DNA from: Castor canadensis
Lineage: Eukaryota; Chordata; Mammalia; Rodentia; Castoridae
Length of the DNA stretch: 64,000 nt
Direction of reading: 5' to 3'
NCBI RefSeq assembly: GCF_047511655.1
Contig: NC_133398.1
Span: forward strand, 110,624,332-110,688,331
The position numbers were made by a program, and so were the translations under genes. Under the pieces are notes generated by a model. It saw only the letters and a program-made list of their open reading frames with translations, ran no database searches and was not told the DNA's origin. Every line of letters begins with the position of its first letter. The stretch's first letter is position 1. Below are positions 34,150-48,100 of the stretch, piece after piece.

Positions 34150-36285
34150 CATCATCAACAGCAAGGTGGCAGGATACAAATTCAACTACAAAAATCATTA
34201 GCTTTTCTATACAATAATAATGAACAAAATGAGTTAAAATACATGGAAACAATTTCATTTACAATAGCTTCAAAATAATCAAGTACCTAGCAACAAACTT
34301 AACAAAAGATGTAAATGACCTCTACAAGGAAAACTATAAACCCCTGAACAATGATATTGAGGAAGACTACAGAAGGTGGAGAGATCTCCCATGTTCATGG
34401 ATAGGTAGATTCAACATAGTAAAAATGGCTATACTACTAATGTAATCTACTTGTTTAATGCAATTCCCATCAAAATCCCCATGACATTCATCAAAGAGAT
34501 TGAAAAGTCTACCCTAAAATTCATTTGAAAACACAAGAGACCACGAAAACCCAAGGCAATACTCAGCAAAAAGAACAATGCTCTAGGTATCACAATATCC
34601 AACTTCAAACCATATTACAAAGCAATAGCAAGTAAAACAGTGTGGTACTGGCACAAAAACAGAAATGAAGACCAGTGGAACAGAATAGAGGACCTGAATA
34701 TGAATCCATACAACTATACCCAACTTATTTTTGACAAAGATGCTAAAATATGTGATGAAGAAAAGACAGCCTCTTCAACAAAAATTGTTGGAAAAACTGG
34801 TTAGCAGTCTGTGAAAAGCTGAAATTAGGTCTAAGTTTATCACCCTGTACTAGTATTAATTCAAAATGCATCAAAGACTTTAATATCAGACTCCAAACTC
34901 TAAAGTTGATACAGGCAAGAGTAGGAGATACTTTGGAAGTAATAGATATAGGCAAGGATTTCCTCAATGGCACCCCAGCAACTCAGCAACTAAGAGAAAG
35001 CATAGACAAATGGGACCTTATAAAACTAAAAAGTTTCTGCACAACAAAAGAAATGGTCTCTAAACTGAAGAGAACACCCACAGGGTGGGAGAAACTATTT
35101 GTCACATCAGACAAAGGACTGATAAACAGAGCAAAACAGGAACTCAAAAAAACTAAACTCTCACAAAATTAATGAACCAATAAAGAAATGGGCAACTGAA
35201 CTAAACAGAACTTTCTCAAAAGAAGAAATTCAAATGACCAAAAAACACATGAAAAAATATTCACCATCTCTAGCCATAAAGGAAATGCAAATCAAAGCTA
35301 CACTAAGATTCCACCTCACTCCTATTAGAATACCCATCATTAGAATTACCACCAACAACAGGTGTTGGTGAGGATGTGGAGAAAACTTGACCCTTATTTA
35401 CTGCTAGTGGGAATGTAAACTAATACAGCCATTCAGGAAGAAAATTGGTGGCTTCTTAAAAATGTAAACCTAGACCTACCATTTGATCCAGCAATACCAC
35501 TCTTGGGGATATACCCAAAGGAATGGGACACAGATTACTCCAGAGGTACATATACACCCATGTTTATTGCACCACTATTCACAACAGCCAAGTTATGGAA
35601 ACCGCCAAGATACCCCACTACTGATGAATGGATTAAGATAATGTGGTATTTATAGACAATGGAATTTTCACAGCCATGAAGAAAATGAAATCCTATCATT
35701 CTCAAATAAACAGATGGAACTGGAGAACATCATCCTGACCGAGGTTAGCCAGGCCCAGAAGACCAAAACTTGTATGTTCTCACTCATATGTGGACTGTAG
35801 ATCAAGGTCAAACACAACAAGGTGGTAAGACTTTGATCACATGATACAGTGAGTGCACTCAAGGGACGTATGAGCATATGTAGGTAACCCCCTCCCAAAA
35901 AAAGATAGCATTTGATGTTTTCAATGCAAAGGAATTAATGCAGAAACTTTAAAGCAATAGAGGCCAATAGAAGGGGACTAGGAAGTAGAGAAAAGGTTAG
36001 TTCAAGAAGAATCAACTTAGAAAGTAACACATATGTACATTGAAGCAATACTAGGAATCTCCCTATATGGCTATCCTCACCTCACCTAGAAAAAACCCCT
36101 GATCTTCCTTATTAATATTTATACTCTCTCCAAAAAAATTAGAGATGATGGCAAAACACTTTCTGCTTGGAAGTGAGGGGGTGGGGGCGAAAGAACAGGG
36201 GTGTGGGGAAAGGGAAGGGACAGAGGGAAAGGGGGAGTAATGTCCAAATCATTGTATGCACATATGAATAAAGGAATTTAAAAAA
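34150..36285 (+). mobile_element. L1 ORF2 C-terminal part and 3' UTR (copy 2)
   Basis: Counterpart of 20046-22185. The C-terminal ORF2 domain reads openly at 34906-35172 (GKDFLNGTPATQQLRESIDK, then KGLINRAKQELKK), interrupted elsewhere by frameshifts. The 3' UTR ends in TTTAAAAAACTG near 36285. It lacks the reverse-transcriptase region kept in copy 1 because the junction cuts it off. Confidence 0.92.
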
Positions 36286-36394
36286 CTGTGAGTCTAATTT
36301 TCCCTAAAAACACAATGTTTGATTATTCACTTTTATATCACTTGTATCATTATTATTTTAGCTCTCAAAACTTTTATTAACTTCATCTACTCTG

Positions 36395-37030
36395 TACATT
36401 TTATGTAATTTTATCATTTCTACATTTGCTCACATGTGTATACATTGTTTGGGTCACCTCTCCCCCACCCACCAACCCCATTTCTAGGGTTCTGCCCTCT
36501 TGTTCTCCAAATTTGTGGGAGAAAAACATAATAGATAATTAGATAGACAGTGTTTTTGCTAGCTTGAGATAAAGATAGCTATACAGAGAGATTCCTAGCA
36601 TTGCTTCCATACACTTGTGTATTGCAACACACACTGGTTCATCTCTATCACACCTCTTCATTACTGCCTTGTCCCATTCCCATAGTAACCTCTGCCAATC
36701 CAAGATTATGTTATTCACTCCTCTACAATGAGCACTTCAACTATATTCAAGTTTTAGATTTGCTTCCATTTCCCTATTCCTCCTGTGTGTGTTCTCTCCT
36801 CAGTTTGTGACCTTTGTCCAATAATACTAGTGCAGTTGTTTTAGGTCTGCAATCCCCATGTGAGGGAGAACATGGGATTGCTGGTCTTCTGAGCCTGGCT
36901 AACTTCATTAAGATTATCTTCACCATGTCCATCCATTTACTGGCAAATAACAACATTTCATTCTTCTTTTTCCTTGAATAAAAGTCCATAGTGTATTTCT
37001 TTGTTCTTCTGTTTTAGTTTCTATTCATAA
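36395..37030 (-). mobile_element. L1 3' UTR plus end of ORF2, antisense (copy 2)
   Basis: Counterpart of 22295-22960, with the same CACATGTGTATACATTGTTT start and CTTCTGAGCCTGGCTAACTT block. Confidence 0.85.
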
Positions 37031-38114
37031 CTATGAATTTGTTCTATGTCTCCAACTAGACATCCTGAATATGAGAAATGTGGTTCTCTCATTTTGGACA
37101 TTTCATCATGAGTTCTGAAACTTCATTGATTTTATGAGTTTTCTGAATTGCCAATACAGAAATTGAATTTTTAAAAAATCCTGGCACGTGTCAGAATGCA
37201 AATGTTATATGCTGAGATTTAGACTTGAATATTTTGACCAATAAAGGGACAATATTTTTTTTATTTTCTGAGTTTGTTCTGAATTTACAAGTTTTGTCAT
37301 TTTATAAAAGTTTCAAAACAATGAATGTTATCTGATACATGATTATTTTGTGTATTTTTGAGTGTTTGAGTTATTGTTTTATTGATGTGAGAATGATTTT
37401 TCCCTAAAAATATCATGGTGAATTTAAAATTTTTATCTCATAAGTATACTTAATGTTATTTTTGGAGGCTCTCTCATCCTCCCCACACCACATACATGAT
37501 TTGTGTAGGGATGAAGCCTGTTAGGAACTACTCAACATAGTTTTTTCACTTCCATGGTGTCCAGTTTTTTCTGTTTCTAGGACAATCATAGTCTCCTTCT
37601 CAGTCAAGGGGACTGAGAAGTTTTTTTTTTATTATTCATTTATTTACCAAGGTTATCAACTGACTTTTCTTTTAATGTCGTCATCCTATGCCTTGAAAAT
37701 TTATTTAGCTACAAACTGAAGGTTAATTTGAGGTACTTGGAGACATAGGAATATGGCCAGTGTGTTTGTCTGTCACACTGTCTTCTTTCTTATCTTTTAT
37801 CCAGTGTAATGTAACATAAGAAGTACTATATTGTCTTATCACAATTTCCAGAATTTTAGTTTCTTGTATATTTTATCAAAAATTATGTTTTCTTACTAGC
37901 ATAAAGTGTATTAGAAGCTGTTATTCCTGAACTTAATACCTATCCATTGTGTAAATCTTCACTAAACTAGCACAGTTAATCTGTGGCCTTATTGATTATG
38001 TTTTTAATTTTGATAACAGAAACTTCCTTAAAATTCCAGATTATTTTACTAACCTTCATATACACAGTAAAATAGCTGTAGCATAAAATTGATATAAAAT
38101 GAGTAATTTATACA
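37031..38114. repeat. T-rich degenerate monomer array (copy 2, left part)
   Basis: Counterpart of 22961-24019 with scattered substitutions and a T run at about 37621-37630 that is longer than in copy 1. No gene. Confidence 0.55.
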
Positions 38115-39345
38115 TTAATGTTGAACATGTTGGTAAGAGACTCAGAAAAGCCTCCGAATCACTATAGCCTACTATAAAATAAAATACCGAGGAAAAAACC
38201 TAGCCATGGAGGTCAAAGAATTCTGCAATAAAAATGCAATAAATTGAAGGAAGAAATTAAAGAAGAAATTAGATGATAAGAATATTCCAATGTTCATGGA
38301 TCATCACCTATAATATTGTGAGAATGGCTGCACTACCAAAGGAAACCTACAGGTTGATTCCAAACCACATCAAACATCCTATGACTTTCTTCACACAGAT
38401 AGATGAAAAAACATTCAAATTATATGGAAGCACAAAAATACCACAATACCCAAATCTGTCTTAGCAAAAGAGCAAAGCTAAAATTGTCACAATTCTTGAC
38501 TTCTCATTACACTATGGAGCCAGAATAAAAAATATTGCCTGGTTTTAGCATAAAATCGGACAAGTGGAACAATACAATGGTGAAAGAAGAGTTTTTAAGA
38601 AATGGTGTCCACAATACTGGATATGAAGATACAAAAAAATGAAGTTGGACAACAATATCATATATATATAAATTAATCAAAATGGATCAAAAACTGATGT
38701 TTAATAACTGAATTCATACACTCTTATAAGAAAGCCTGATAAATTATCATTACTTACAGTTTCCAATGATTACTTAAATATGATACCAAAAGCATGGATA
38801 TGCATGAAAACTGGATATTTTGACTTTATTAGCACTAAATAGTTTATTTTGTAATAATGTCAAGAGAGAAAGTAGCAAAACAGCCAAAAAGGAACAGAGC
38901 TCTCACATATATTATAGCAGTTTAACACAGCTTGATATTCAAAGCATGGTCCAATTAAAAAATAAGACAAGGAGTGAGTAGATATTTCCCCTAAAGGAAA
39001 TATTAATATCACATGTGCACATAAAAATTCAAAAAAATATTGACTATCAGGGAAATGTGATTCTTAAGCACATTGAGATAACACACTTTGGTATTTAAAA
39101 TATCTGTCACACCCCAAATTAACAAGGGTCGTAGGAATGTTGATCAAATATGTGTGTACATAGTTCATGGAAATGTAAATGATGAGGCTGGTAGGGAAGT
39201 ATTTTAGCAGTCATCAAAATGTTACAAAAGTAGTTGTGTTATGACCCTGAAATACTCAAAGGTTTATACATAAAAGAATCTATGTAAATACCTGTGTACC
39301 AATGGTTACAATGTTCAACTAAATGTAACTGACTTCTGAAAAGGG
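38115..39345 (+). mobile_element. Old L1 ORF2 C-terminal fragment (copy 2)
   Basis: Counterpart of 24020-25230. It has kept a segment near 38550-38580 that copy 1 lacks (a TCGGACAAGTGGAACAATAC phrase before GGTGAAAGAAGAG). So at that point copy 2 is closer to the ancestral L1 than copy 1. Confidence 0.85.
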
Positions 39346-39650
39346 AATACAATTTTATTCACATTCTACTGAAGCCAAAGAAGCAATATTACCACCCTTC
39401 AGTACCACTGTATTCTGGCATTTTGTGCTATGCCCTGTGTTTAGTGCTCTATAGAAGTATTCTTTCTGAACCAGAGATCAACCATACTCCTTGAGGTGAC
39501 ACACATCTGCTTGAATGTGCTCACACTGGTCATGACAGATGAAGAGAAACATCTATTCAGAGAAGCGATTATCTTGACTGGGGTTCCTGTGAAAACCAAT
39601 GTTTCCAGTTCCTGGTTAACTTTTATTGCTCTTCAAAATTATTCATTTTT
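39346..39650. other. Less AT-rich insert of unknown origin (copy 2)
   Basis: Counterpart of 25234-25560. A plus-strand frame is open at 39496-39738, but the equivalent frame in copy 1 is broken, so coding is unlikely. Confidence 0.35.
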
Positions 39651-42600
39651 AAATACAAGTGTAATATCTAAATGTATTTTTATTTTATCTTACAATTTAT
39701 ATTCATCACTTGTTAAAGTCTATACTATCCTGGTCTAGGCTCCTCCTGAAACTATTTCATCTTGTAAATTATTTATTTCTAAACCCTCTTCTAACTCCAA
39801 TATAATTTTCTAGGTATGTTTTTATAAATTTCCACCCATCCCTTAATCTTTATATCCCTGACAAGCCCCTTGTTGGGATGGGAACCTATGCCATCCTGGC
39901 TGCTTTTGGTATTGTGAGGTCAGAAACTGTCACAGTTCTGTTGTCAGGGCACCGTTCATGCAGAAACTGTAAGAGCAAGCCAAGTATCTTATAATTCAGC
40001 CTTTCCAGGTAATACGTTTTTTAACTTTTTCTACATTGTTTTTGCAAAGACATTTTTTCTGTGTCTTTCACTAATTCCAATAGACTATATCTATAAATTA
40101 CAATTTTCTTTATACATTTTCTCTGATGTAGTGAGGTAGCTATTCAATTTATATATTTTGGAATTATTTCCTTTATTTTTCATTACAATTGTAATACTCT
40201 ATTTTTGGAAGTTATTCCTGTATACAAGTCATTCTATTATTCTTTCCAATTATTCATTGTTTATTTCTGTGTTCTTAATATATTTTTCATTATATAAATA
40301 TATTTCCCTATATATGTATTTCATTATATGGTATATATCTATTTAAATATATATTATGTATCCAATTTCATATCTCAAATTTGTGGAAATTTTTTTTATC
40401 TTTTCTAGGCTAATCTGGTCTGGGAAATATGTATCCATCTTTGCAGTTTTCATTGTGTTTGTCAACTTCAACAAAATTCTTCATTTTCCTAATAAACCTC
40501 ATAAGGACAATGTTGAATAGACAGGTTTTGTAAGTCTATAAGTTCTAGGTAAGATAGTTTCCATTTTCAGGATGTTTATGTAATTTATGTTAATTTAGTA
40601 GATATAGATCAAAAGATTATAAGGGGATTGGCATCTTTCTTTTATAATCATTCTGGTATTTGGTGTAATATTTGTTTAGTTTCTTCTGGTATTGTTTCTT
40701 GTTTTTTTAAGTCAAACTTTATTTATTTAACTGCAGTTTGTCATAAGTATGTGTCACCCTAAAAATGATCCTTCCAAATTAGTTTAAGTCTTTTTATCAC
40801 AGTATATTTTATATCCTGATATGAGTATGCATAACTTTATGATTTGTACTAATGATTAATATCCTAGTCTAGGCTCATTGTGGTAATTGGCTAACTTGGG
40901 TGTCTCTCTTGTGATGTAAGGATACCCCTTAAATTTTTAAGATTTTACTCAGTTTCATGTGTGTAAGTTTCATTGACAGATTAGTCTTATTTTCACCTTT
41001 ACCTTATTTTTTTCCATGTTTTGTGATTTTTTTAGAATTTACCTTATTTACAACTTGAAAATTCTAATAGATTATTTACAAATAGTATCATGTTAGGTTC
41101 ATTATTTCTCTTTGTCACTTTAACCTAGTTGCTATCAATTATAAAAAGTTGTCATTGTGATACCAGAAATTTCTGAGTTGTCTTTTGTCCTGTTTACCTA
41201 TCAGGTACACAGTGCTTAAGAGCCAGCCAAAACAACTTCAACAGTTTTTCCCCAAATAATTCTTGGTTTCCTTTTCAAAATGTCTGTGGAATTTTGTGAT
41301 TATCCTGCAATTTTGAAATATTAAGTAGCATATATCTGTATTTACATATATTTATTTATGATTATTCTGTCATGTGGAGGGTGATTTTTAGATTTGTGTT
41401 TTCTCATACCTTTTTTCAAATTTCTGTGATTTTGTTTATTTATTAACTTATATGATTAGACTATTTTCTTTCTTCTTAAAAATGCAATTATGAAGTTTCC
41501 CATTTTATCTCATATATACATTTATGCATATTTATGCATCACATATATGAACATATATTTTAATAGAATGTTTTCATTTTTGATATCTACATATTTTTCC
41601 TTAATATTGGAGTGTTATGTGGGAAGTTTCAAATTTATATGTCCTTTTATTAAAATCCTTACCTAGCTAAATTTATCATTTCTGTTGTAGGCAATCTGTG
41701 AGCATTTTGAAATTCTTTCTCATTGGGATATCATAAAATTTCTCATAGTTCAATGTTCTTTTGGGAATCTTCATATACACATTCTTTAACAGTCAAGAAA
41801 AACCACTCCAACAACTTACCATTCCAATGAAATATATTATTCATCACTCATTTTATACTTCTATGGCATTCAGACTTAATTCTGGACAATTAAAATATAT
41901 GGGGTTCACATAAATTTTGATACACTTTTCAGTCATGTTTATGTTCATTTGTGGATGGTAATCTCAATATGCATCTTCTGAAAGATTATCTGTATCGGCA
42001 ATCTATCTTTAATGGTTATTACCTCACCACTCCCATGCATACTTCTCCATGCAAATTGCTAATTATTTTACAAATTTATAACTTAATATCTGAAAGCATT
42101 TTTTTCATTTTGCCTGTAATTTTCTATCACAGCTTAGGTGAAAATTAAGGTTATGTCAAAGCCTGCAAAATGTCCTCAACTTTAGAGATTTCCTTATGAG
42201 TTCCCCAATTTCCTGAGATATTACTATTTCTTCATTATTTTCATATTAGCAAGTATCGTTATGACTGCTGAAATTTTCCTGTCTGTACTTATGTTTTGCT
42301 ATAAAATGTTGATTGGATTTTAATTACCTCATTTTCTTGTGGATAAATGAGTATATTACACCTAGTTATGGCATATTTCTTAATAATCATTCAGATATGT
42401 GGCACTGAGGTTTTTGTTTATGCATTCTAACATGTATCACTTCCTTTCAAAAATCTAGTCCATATAGTCAGTTTTAGCCATTTCCTGATAATTGCTTTCA
42501 TACTATTATCTCTTCTTTGAAACGTGTCATTCTTACTTTTGTCATGTTATATCAAAATCTCTGGATATGTCTTGAGTGTTCATTACCTATATTTTTCTAT

Positions 42601-42655
42601 GAATTTCTACTTTATTAGCTTATTTCATATCAACATATATTCTTTTTTATTAGTG
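39651..42655. repeat. T-rich degenerate tandem monomers (copy 2)
   Basis: Counterpart of 25561-28590. The segment between about 40680 and 41592 is the one also present inverted at 33190-34149. A deletion of about 31 bp near 41080 (ATAGTATCATGTTAGG junction) distinguishes it from the other two versions. Confidence 0.6.
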
Positions 42656-42659
42656 TGAA

Positions 42660-43110
42660 AGTCCATCATTAAAAGCAAAATGCAGTTTTATTTCTTAAGA
42701 TATTCTTATAAGAGTAAAATATCCTTTTAAATGTTAATGGTTAAGAAAGTAAAACTATTTAATAACAATTTCTTTCTGCCTACAAATTCCGCTAATTGTT
42801 CATGTTACTTTCTGCTTGAAAGTTTGTATAATACTATAACTTTTGATTTTATGAGAGTACCTATGAGTTCTGTTAATAAAAATTGACCTATTTGTTTCTG
42901 GCAGATTAATGACAGTCTTTTATATTTTTCTGGTAGTGGTAAGGTATGGAGATGTCTTATTATCTAATGGTTATTTATTATGAACTCTATTTGGAAGAGA
43001 GGTTTTTTTAAAATCTAAAAAGCCCACATAAATAAACTTCATGCCAATGTCTGTTCATTTCAGTTCATTTGGAGAGACTACTGTATTCAGAATTCTAAGT
43101 TTCCAATAAG
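42660..43110 (+). repeat. Conserved block (copy 2)
   Basis: Counterpart of 28600-29050. The ATATAAATAAA phrase of copy 1 reads ACATAAATAAA here. Confidence 0.7.
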
Positions 43111-43631
43111 GAAAGGTAACAGCTTGGTTTTAGCTTGTCAATTATTATGAAGGCAAATTAGGACTTTTATGAAACTGGCAACTTAATTCACTTTGGAAAG
43201 TCGTAACATAAGTTTGTTCTTTTGGAAGTTAACCACTAGACTGTATGTAAAGGTAAGATAGATGTAATTTATATTTTCTGGAGTCCAGGATCAATTAAAA
43301 ATGCTGTGGGAACATTAAAAGTCACATCAAGCACTGTGGGATGTACATATTAATGTACATATTAAGTGTATTAAATATGGAAAAACTAAATTACTGGATT
43401 ATTTTCAAGAGGATGCTGAATGCAGTAGTTATACAAATCACCTGGAATGTATAGAATTTCAAGTACACTTCAGTTATTACAAAGGCAGAGACAATCAAGG
43501 TGGCTGCAGTTTCTTGTGCCAATATGGCCTGTACTTCTAAAGTTTATATAAAGGTAATTATAAAACTACAAGGAAACTCCATCTCAAAACACATTTCACA
43601 TCAGGAAATACATTAATATTAAACACAGAAG

Positions 43632-43958
43632 AAGATTATTTTCAAGATACTTGCAGTTAAACTCAGGACCTTATACTTCCTAAGTAGGTGCCCTTGAGTC
43701 ACCCTTCCAGCCACTTTTTGCTGCTTATTTTTGATATAGGGTCTTGCTTGTATGTCAGGGTTGGCCTGGACAATGATATTGTTTATGCTTACGAGTGTCG
43801 CTGTGATGACATGCACACACCACCACACCCAGCCAGTGGTTGTGATGGTATCTTGAACACTATTTGCCTGTACTGATCTGTAACCATGATCCTCCTAATC
43901 TGTAATTTGCCTTCCTGAATAACTAGAATTATAAGTTTAAGACACTGTACCTATATCT
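43632..43958 (-). mobile_element. Composite B1-ID SINE, dimer-like (copy 2)
   Basis: Counterpart of 29578-29885. It is slightly better preserved in the ATAGGGTCTTGCTTGTATG part of the B1-like unit. Short open frames over it are not genes. Confidence 0.75.
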
Positions 43959-45149
43959 GAAAATTATATTGTTAAATTAAAAAAAAAACTTTAAGTCTAT
44001 GTAAGATAACATTTAAAAACAGACCATTGCATTTTTATGGAAAAAAGAAAACAGTGAAGTCATAGAAATTAATCAACACCACAACTTATGCAATTAAATT
44101 CTACAATAAAAATGTCACAAATTACAAAGTCTAAAATTTGACTTTCAGGATAAAGGCTAAATTTAACACCAGAATCAATAAAGGAAAAAAAATCCCAAAA
44201 AGTGTTCTTAACCCTACTTAACTATGTTTGCTTTCAACTCTGTGTACATAAATTGACAGAAAAATATAACATATATATGAAAGTCTAGATCTCAGTAGGA
44301 TTCCAAATAAGTTGGGACACATTTCCACATACCAGGGTGAGTCAAGATGGGGATATAAAGCATTTTCTTGTAGGTAGATGAATTTGCCAAAAAAGCAAGT
44401 ACAATATTGCAGTATAAAATACTATGATATGAAACTAGCAAGAAATTAACTTGAAAAAAAACTAAATGATATCAAAACATATTAACATTGACATGACAAA
44501 TTAAACCATTACCAGTAATTTCTTCAAAAGAATGAAAGAATTTAAAATTTCATAACAAAAATCTCATTGTCATATGTGTGCATATTTATTAATAAAGGAA
44601 ACTATTACTTACATATAATATACTCACATTTTCACATTCAAAGAATCTGGGTAAAATCCAATCAGCATCTCCAAAAACAAAAAGTAAATGAGTAGGAATA
44701 ATGATGCCATAATCTGGTTTGCAATCACAGTACAGAGGAAGGTGCAGATTAGATTTTGAAGATATCTGTGTATGCAAAAGGGAATCTCAAGAGAAGTAGA
44801 GTATGTGATCCAAGCCTCATTATGTATATGACCTACCACATTAAATTGTACCCCAAGTGCTGATTTAAATGTGAAGATAAATTCTAAGTAGAATTTATTC
44901 TACTCAGATATTATGTTTTACAAAATGATGTGACAAGAGGGAAAATCATTAATTTGGATGGACTATGTATAAAAGTGGTGAAAATATTCATTACAAATTG
45001 ATTCTAAATCCCCTGCAAATACCAGACAACCAAACTTAATAATAATCACATGGAAAAGAATAATCATAAAAGGTTGAATATATCTTAACATGATTTATGC
45101 TCTTGGCATAGTCAGGGCAAAGGACATAGAAAAGGAATAAAAAGTATAA
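43959..45149. repeat. A-rich block, probable inverted monomers (copy 2)
   Basis: Counterpart of 29886-31087, with the same CCCAAGTGCTGAT and AATCATTAATTTGG landmarks. The minus-strand frames at 44589-44839 overlap each other and are not conserved as frames in copy 1. Confidence 0.6.
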
Positions 45150-48100
45150 TTAAACATACAGTGTTTTTCTGTTATTTTCATTCATACACAATTATACTTT
45201 GATCATATTCACCCCATAGCAAAACATCTTTTTCTTCTCCCACTGTTCCTCACATAAATAATTTCCTGTTTCACAATATTATTATTATTAATTATTATTA
45301 TCATACTAGGTCTAGATTCTACTTATAAATAAAATGTGCAATAATTGTCTTTTTGAACTTTTGGTATCTTGATCAATACATGATTTTCAATACTATCAAT
45401 ATGCAACATTTTTTCTCTATATTCATTGGTTTTTGTTAAATCTAGATGCATTGAATACATTGGTTATTGTGACTGGTTTTACTATTAATATGAATGTGGT
45501 GGTAACTGTACTGAATGTTGACTTTCACTACTGCATATGCATAAATATGTTTGATATAACAGGGTCACGTGGTTGTTCAACTTTTACTTTTGTTGAGGAA
45601 ACTCTGTAAAGAGTTCTTTACAGAAAAAGAAAGTGGCTGCATTAAATTCCATCCCTAACACTGCTTAAGAATTCTTTATTGCTCTTCTCCCTTGCCAACA
45701 TTAGTTGTTCTATGTTTGCTTGATAGCCATTCTGACTGTGATAAGATGGAATTTCAGCAACATTTTCATTTTCTCAATGGCTAAGCATATTGAACACCTG
45801 CAGGGTTATGTTCACCATCTGTGCTTCTTTTCAGAATAGTATGTTCAATACATTTATCCATTTACTAATTGGATTATTTGCTCTTTTTCATTTTATGAAC
45901 TCTATATTATGTGTATTTATCCTTTGATGAAATTTTGTAAAGGTTTTCCCTCATTCTGTGTATGTTTTCTTCCTTCTGGTCACTTTTTTCTTTGATATGT
46001 ACATGAATTTTTATTGGATGCACTCCCATTTGTGAAATTCCTCAGTCTGTTGGACTTGTACTCAGAAAGTTGTTTTCTATGTCAGTCAGTTGCAGTATTT
46101 TCCCTATGCTTTCTTCATATTGTTTCAAAGTGTTAGGCCCTACTTTAAAATTTTTGATACTCTTTGAATTGCTCTTTTTACAGATTGTGGGAATAGGATT
46201 CTAGTTTTAGTCTTCTATATGTGATATTTAATTTTCCCAGCACCATTTGTTGAAGAGTCTGTCTTTGCTCTGACATATGTTTTTGGAACATTTGTTCCAA
46301 AACAAAGGTTCATATCAGATGACTGTAACAGTTTGGGTTCATTTCTGAGTCTTCACTTTCATTTGCCTATATGTCTATGTTTCTTCCAGTATCATGTTAT
46401 CTTTGTTATGATCCCATATAAATTTTAGTACTTGTTTTTCTGTTTCTGTGAAAACGACATTGGAGGAATTCAGTATGACAACAAAAGAAAAAAAGAATAC
46501 AAAATGACAGTAAAAATGTAATGAAAATCTCAATGAACATTTAGATTTCCTTTGGTAGTTCAGTCATTATCAAAATAATAATTCTAAACATGCATGAATA
46601 CTGGAAGATTTTCAAAACTCTGTCTTCCTCAGTTTTTTCTTCAATATTTTATAGATTTCACCTCATTACTTAAAATTATTTTTACTTAATTTTTTGGCTG
46701 TACTGGTGTTTGATCATAGAGCTTCGCACTTGGTAGGCAAGTGCGCTAGGAATTGAGCCAAAACTTTTCCCTTGCTTGACTTGAAAATGTTCACTTACTA
46801 TCATAGCACTCTTCTAAAAATGTTTTTAGACCTAAAATTATTGGGGGATTTTTTTAAGTACTTTTGAGAATAAGATCCATCTCAAATAGTGGTAATTTGT
46901 CTTCATACTTTCCTGTCTGTATTCATTTATTTATTTATTGAGACTTGTTGCTCTGTATAGGATTTCAAGCATTATGCTGAATAATATTGGGGTGAGCATA
47001 CACCCTTGTGTTTTTCATGACTTTAGAGGAAATGAATTCAGATTTTTTTCTATTGAGAGTAATTTTGGCTTTACTCTTGTTATAATTAGTCTTCAATATA
47101 CTGAGGTATATTTCTCCAATTCCAAGTTTCTTCTGGAACTTAATGATGAAAGGATATTGGAATATTTCAGAGCTTTCTGCATCCATTAAGAAAATCATTT
47201 GATATTTGGCTTTAATTGTGTTCATGTGCTGTATTATATTTACAGATTAGTGTAGGTTGGACTATTCACAGATACTCAGAATAAAAACATAATTTTCCTA
47301 ATATATTGTTGAATTTGGTTTGCAAGTATTTTACCACAAAATTTGTACCTATATTCATCAAAGAAATTGGCCTCTAATTTTTGTTTATGCTATGTTATTA
47401 TCAGGTTTTGTATAAGTGTAATGCAGACTTCATAGAATGTGTTTGGTAGTGTTCCATCTCTTTCTATTTTATGGAATAATTTTAGGACCAGTGGTGGTAG
47501 TTCTTCGTTAAAAGTCTCAGCAAAATCTGAAGTTATGCATGTTTTTCTCTGCATTTCTTTGTTGGAACACTCCTCATTACTATTTCAATCTGATTAATTG
47601 TTAGAGACCTGTTTTGGTGGTTTATATCATAGGTCAATTTATGTATATAATATACCTGTAGAAATTTATACATTTTATGGTGTATTTGAATACAAATTAT
47701 CAAACTATTCCCATATTTTCTATGGAACATCATTGTTATTTTTAATATTTCCTTTTTAAATCTCTGATTTCATTTGTGTCTTCTCTTTAATTTGATTAGT
47801 TTTGCTATGTGTTTGTCAATTTTTTTATATTTTCAAAGAAACTACTTTTTGTTTCACTGATTCTTTGCAGTGTATGATATTGTTAGTCTCCACTTCATTA
47901 ATGTCTGCCCTGATCTCTTTATGATTTTCCTCCCATCTGCTGTTTATGGATTTGGTTTGCTTCTGTGCTATAAAGAATTTGAGTTGTATCATTAGGGTAT
48001 TAGTTAGTGATCACTCAGTTTTTTTAATGTACTGCTAGCTACAAAGCTTCTTAGTATTCTCATTGTGGTACAAAGAATCTGGTAAGCTGATAGAATTTTC

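Larger units (their letters stand above)
34150..47240 (+). repeat. Segmental duplication, copy 2 (about 13.1 kb)
   Basis: Direct-orientation counterpart of 20046-33189 with the same internal order of elements. It starts in mid ORF2 of the sense L1, right after the inverted segment. At its right end the antisense L1 continues past the point where copy 1 is cut, so the true ancestral boundary on that side is not in view. Confidence 0.93.
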
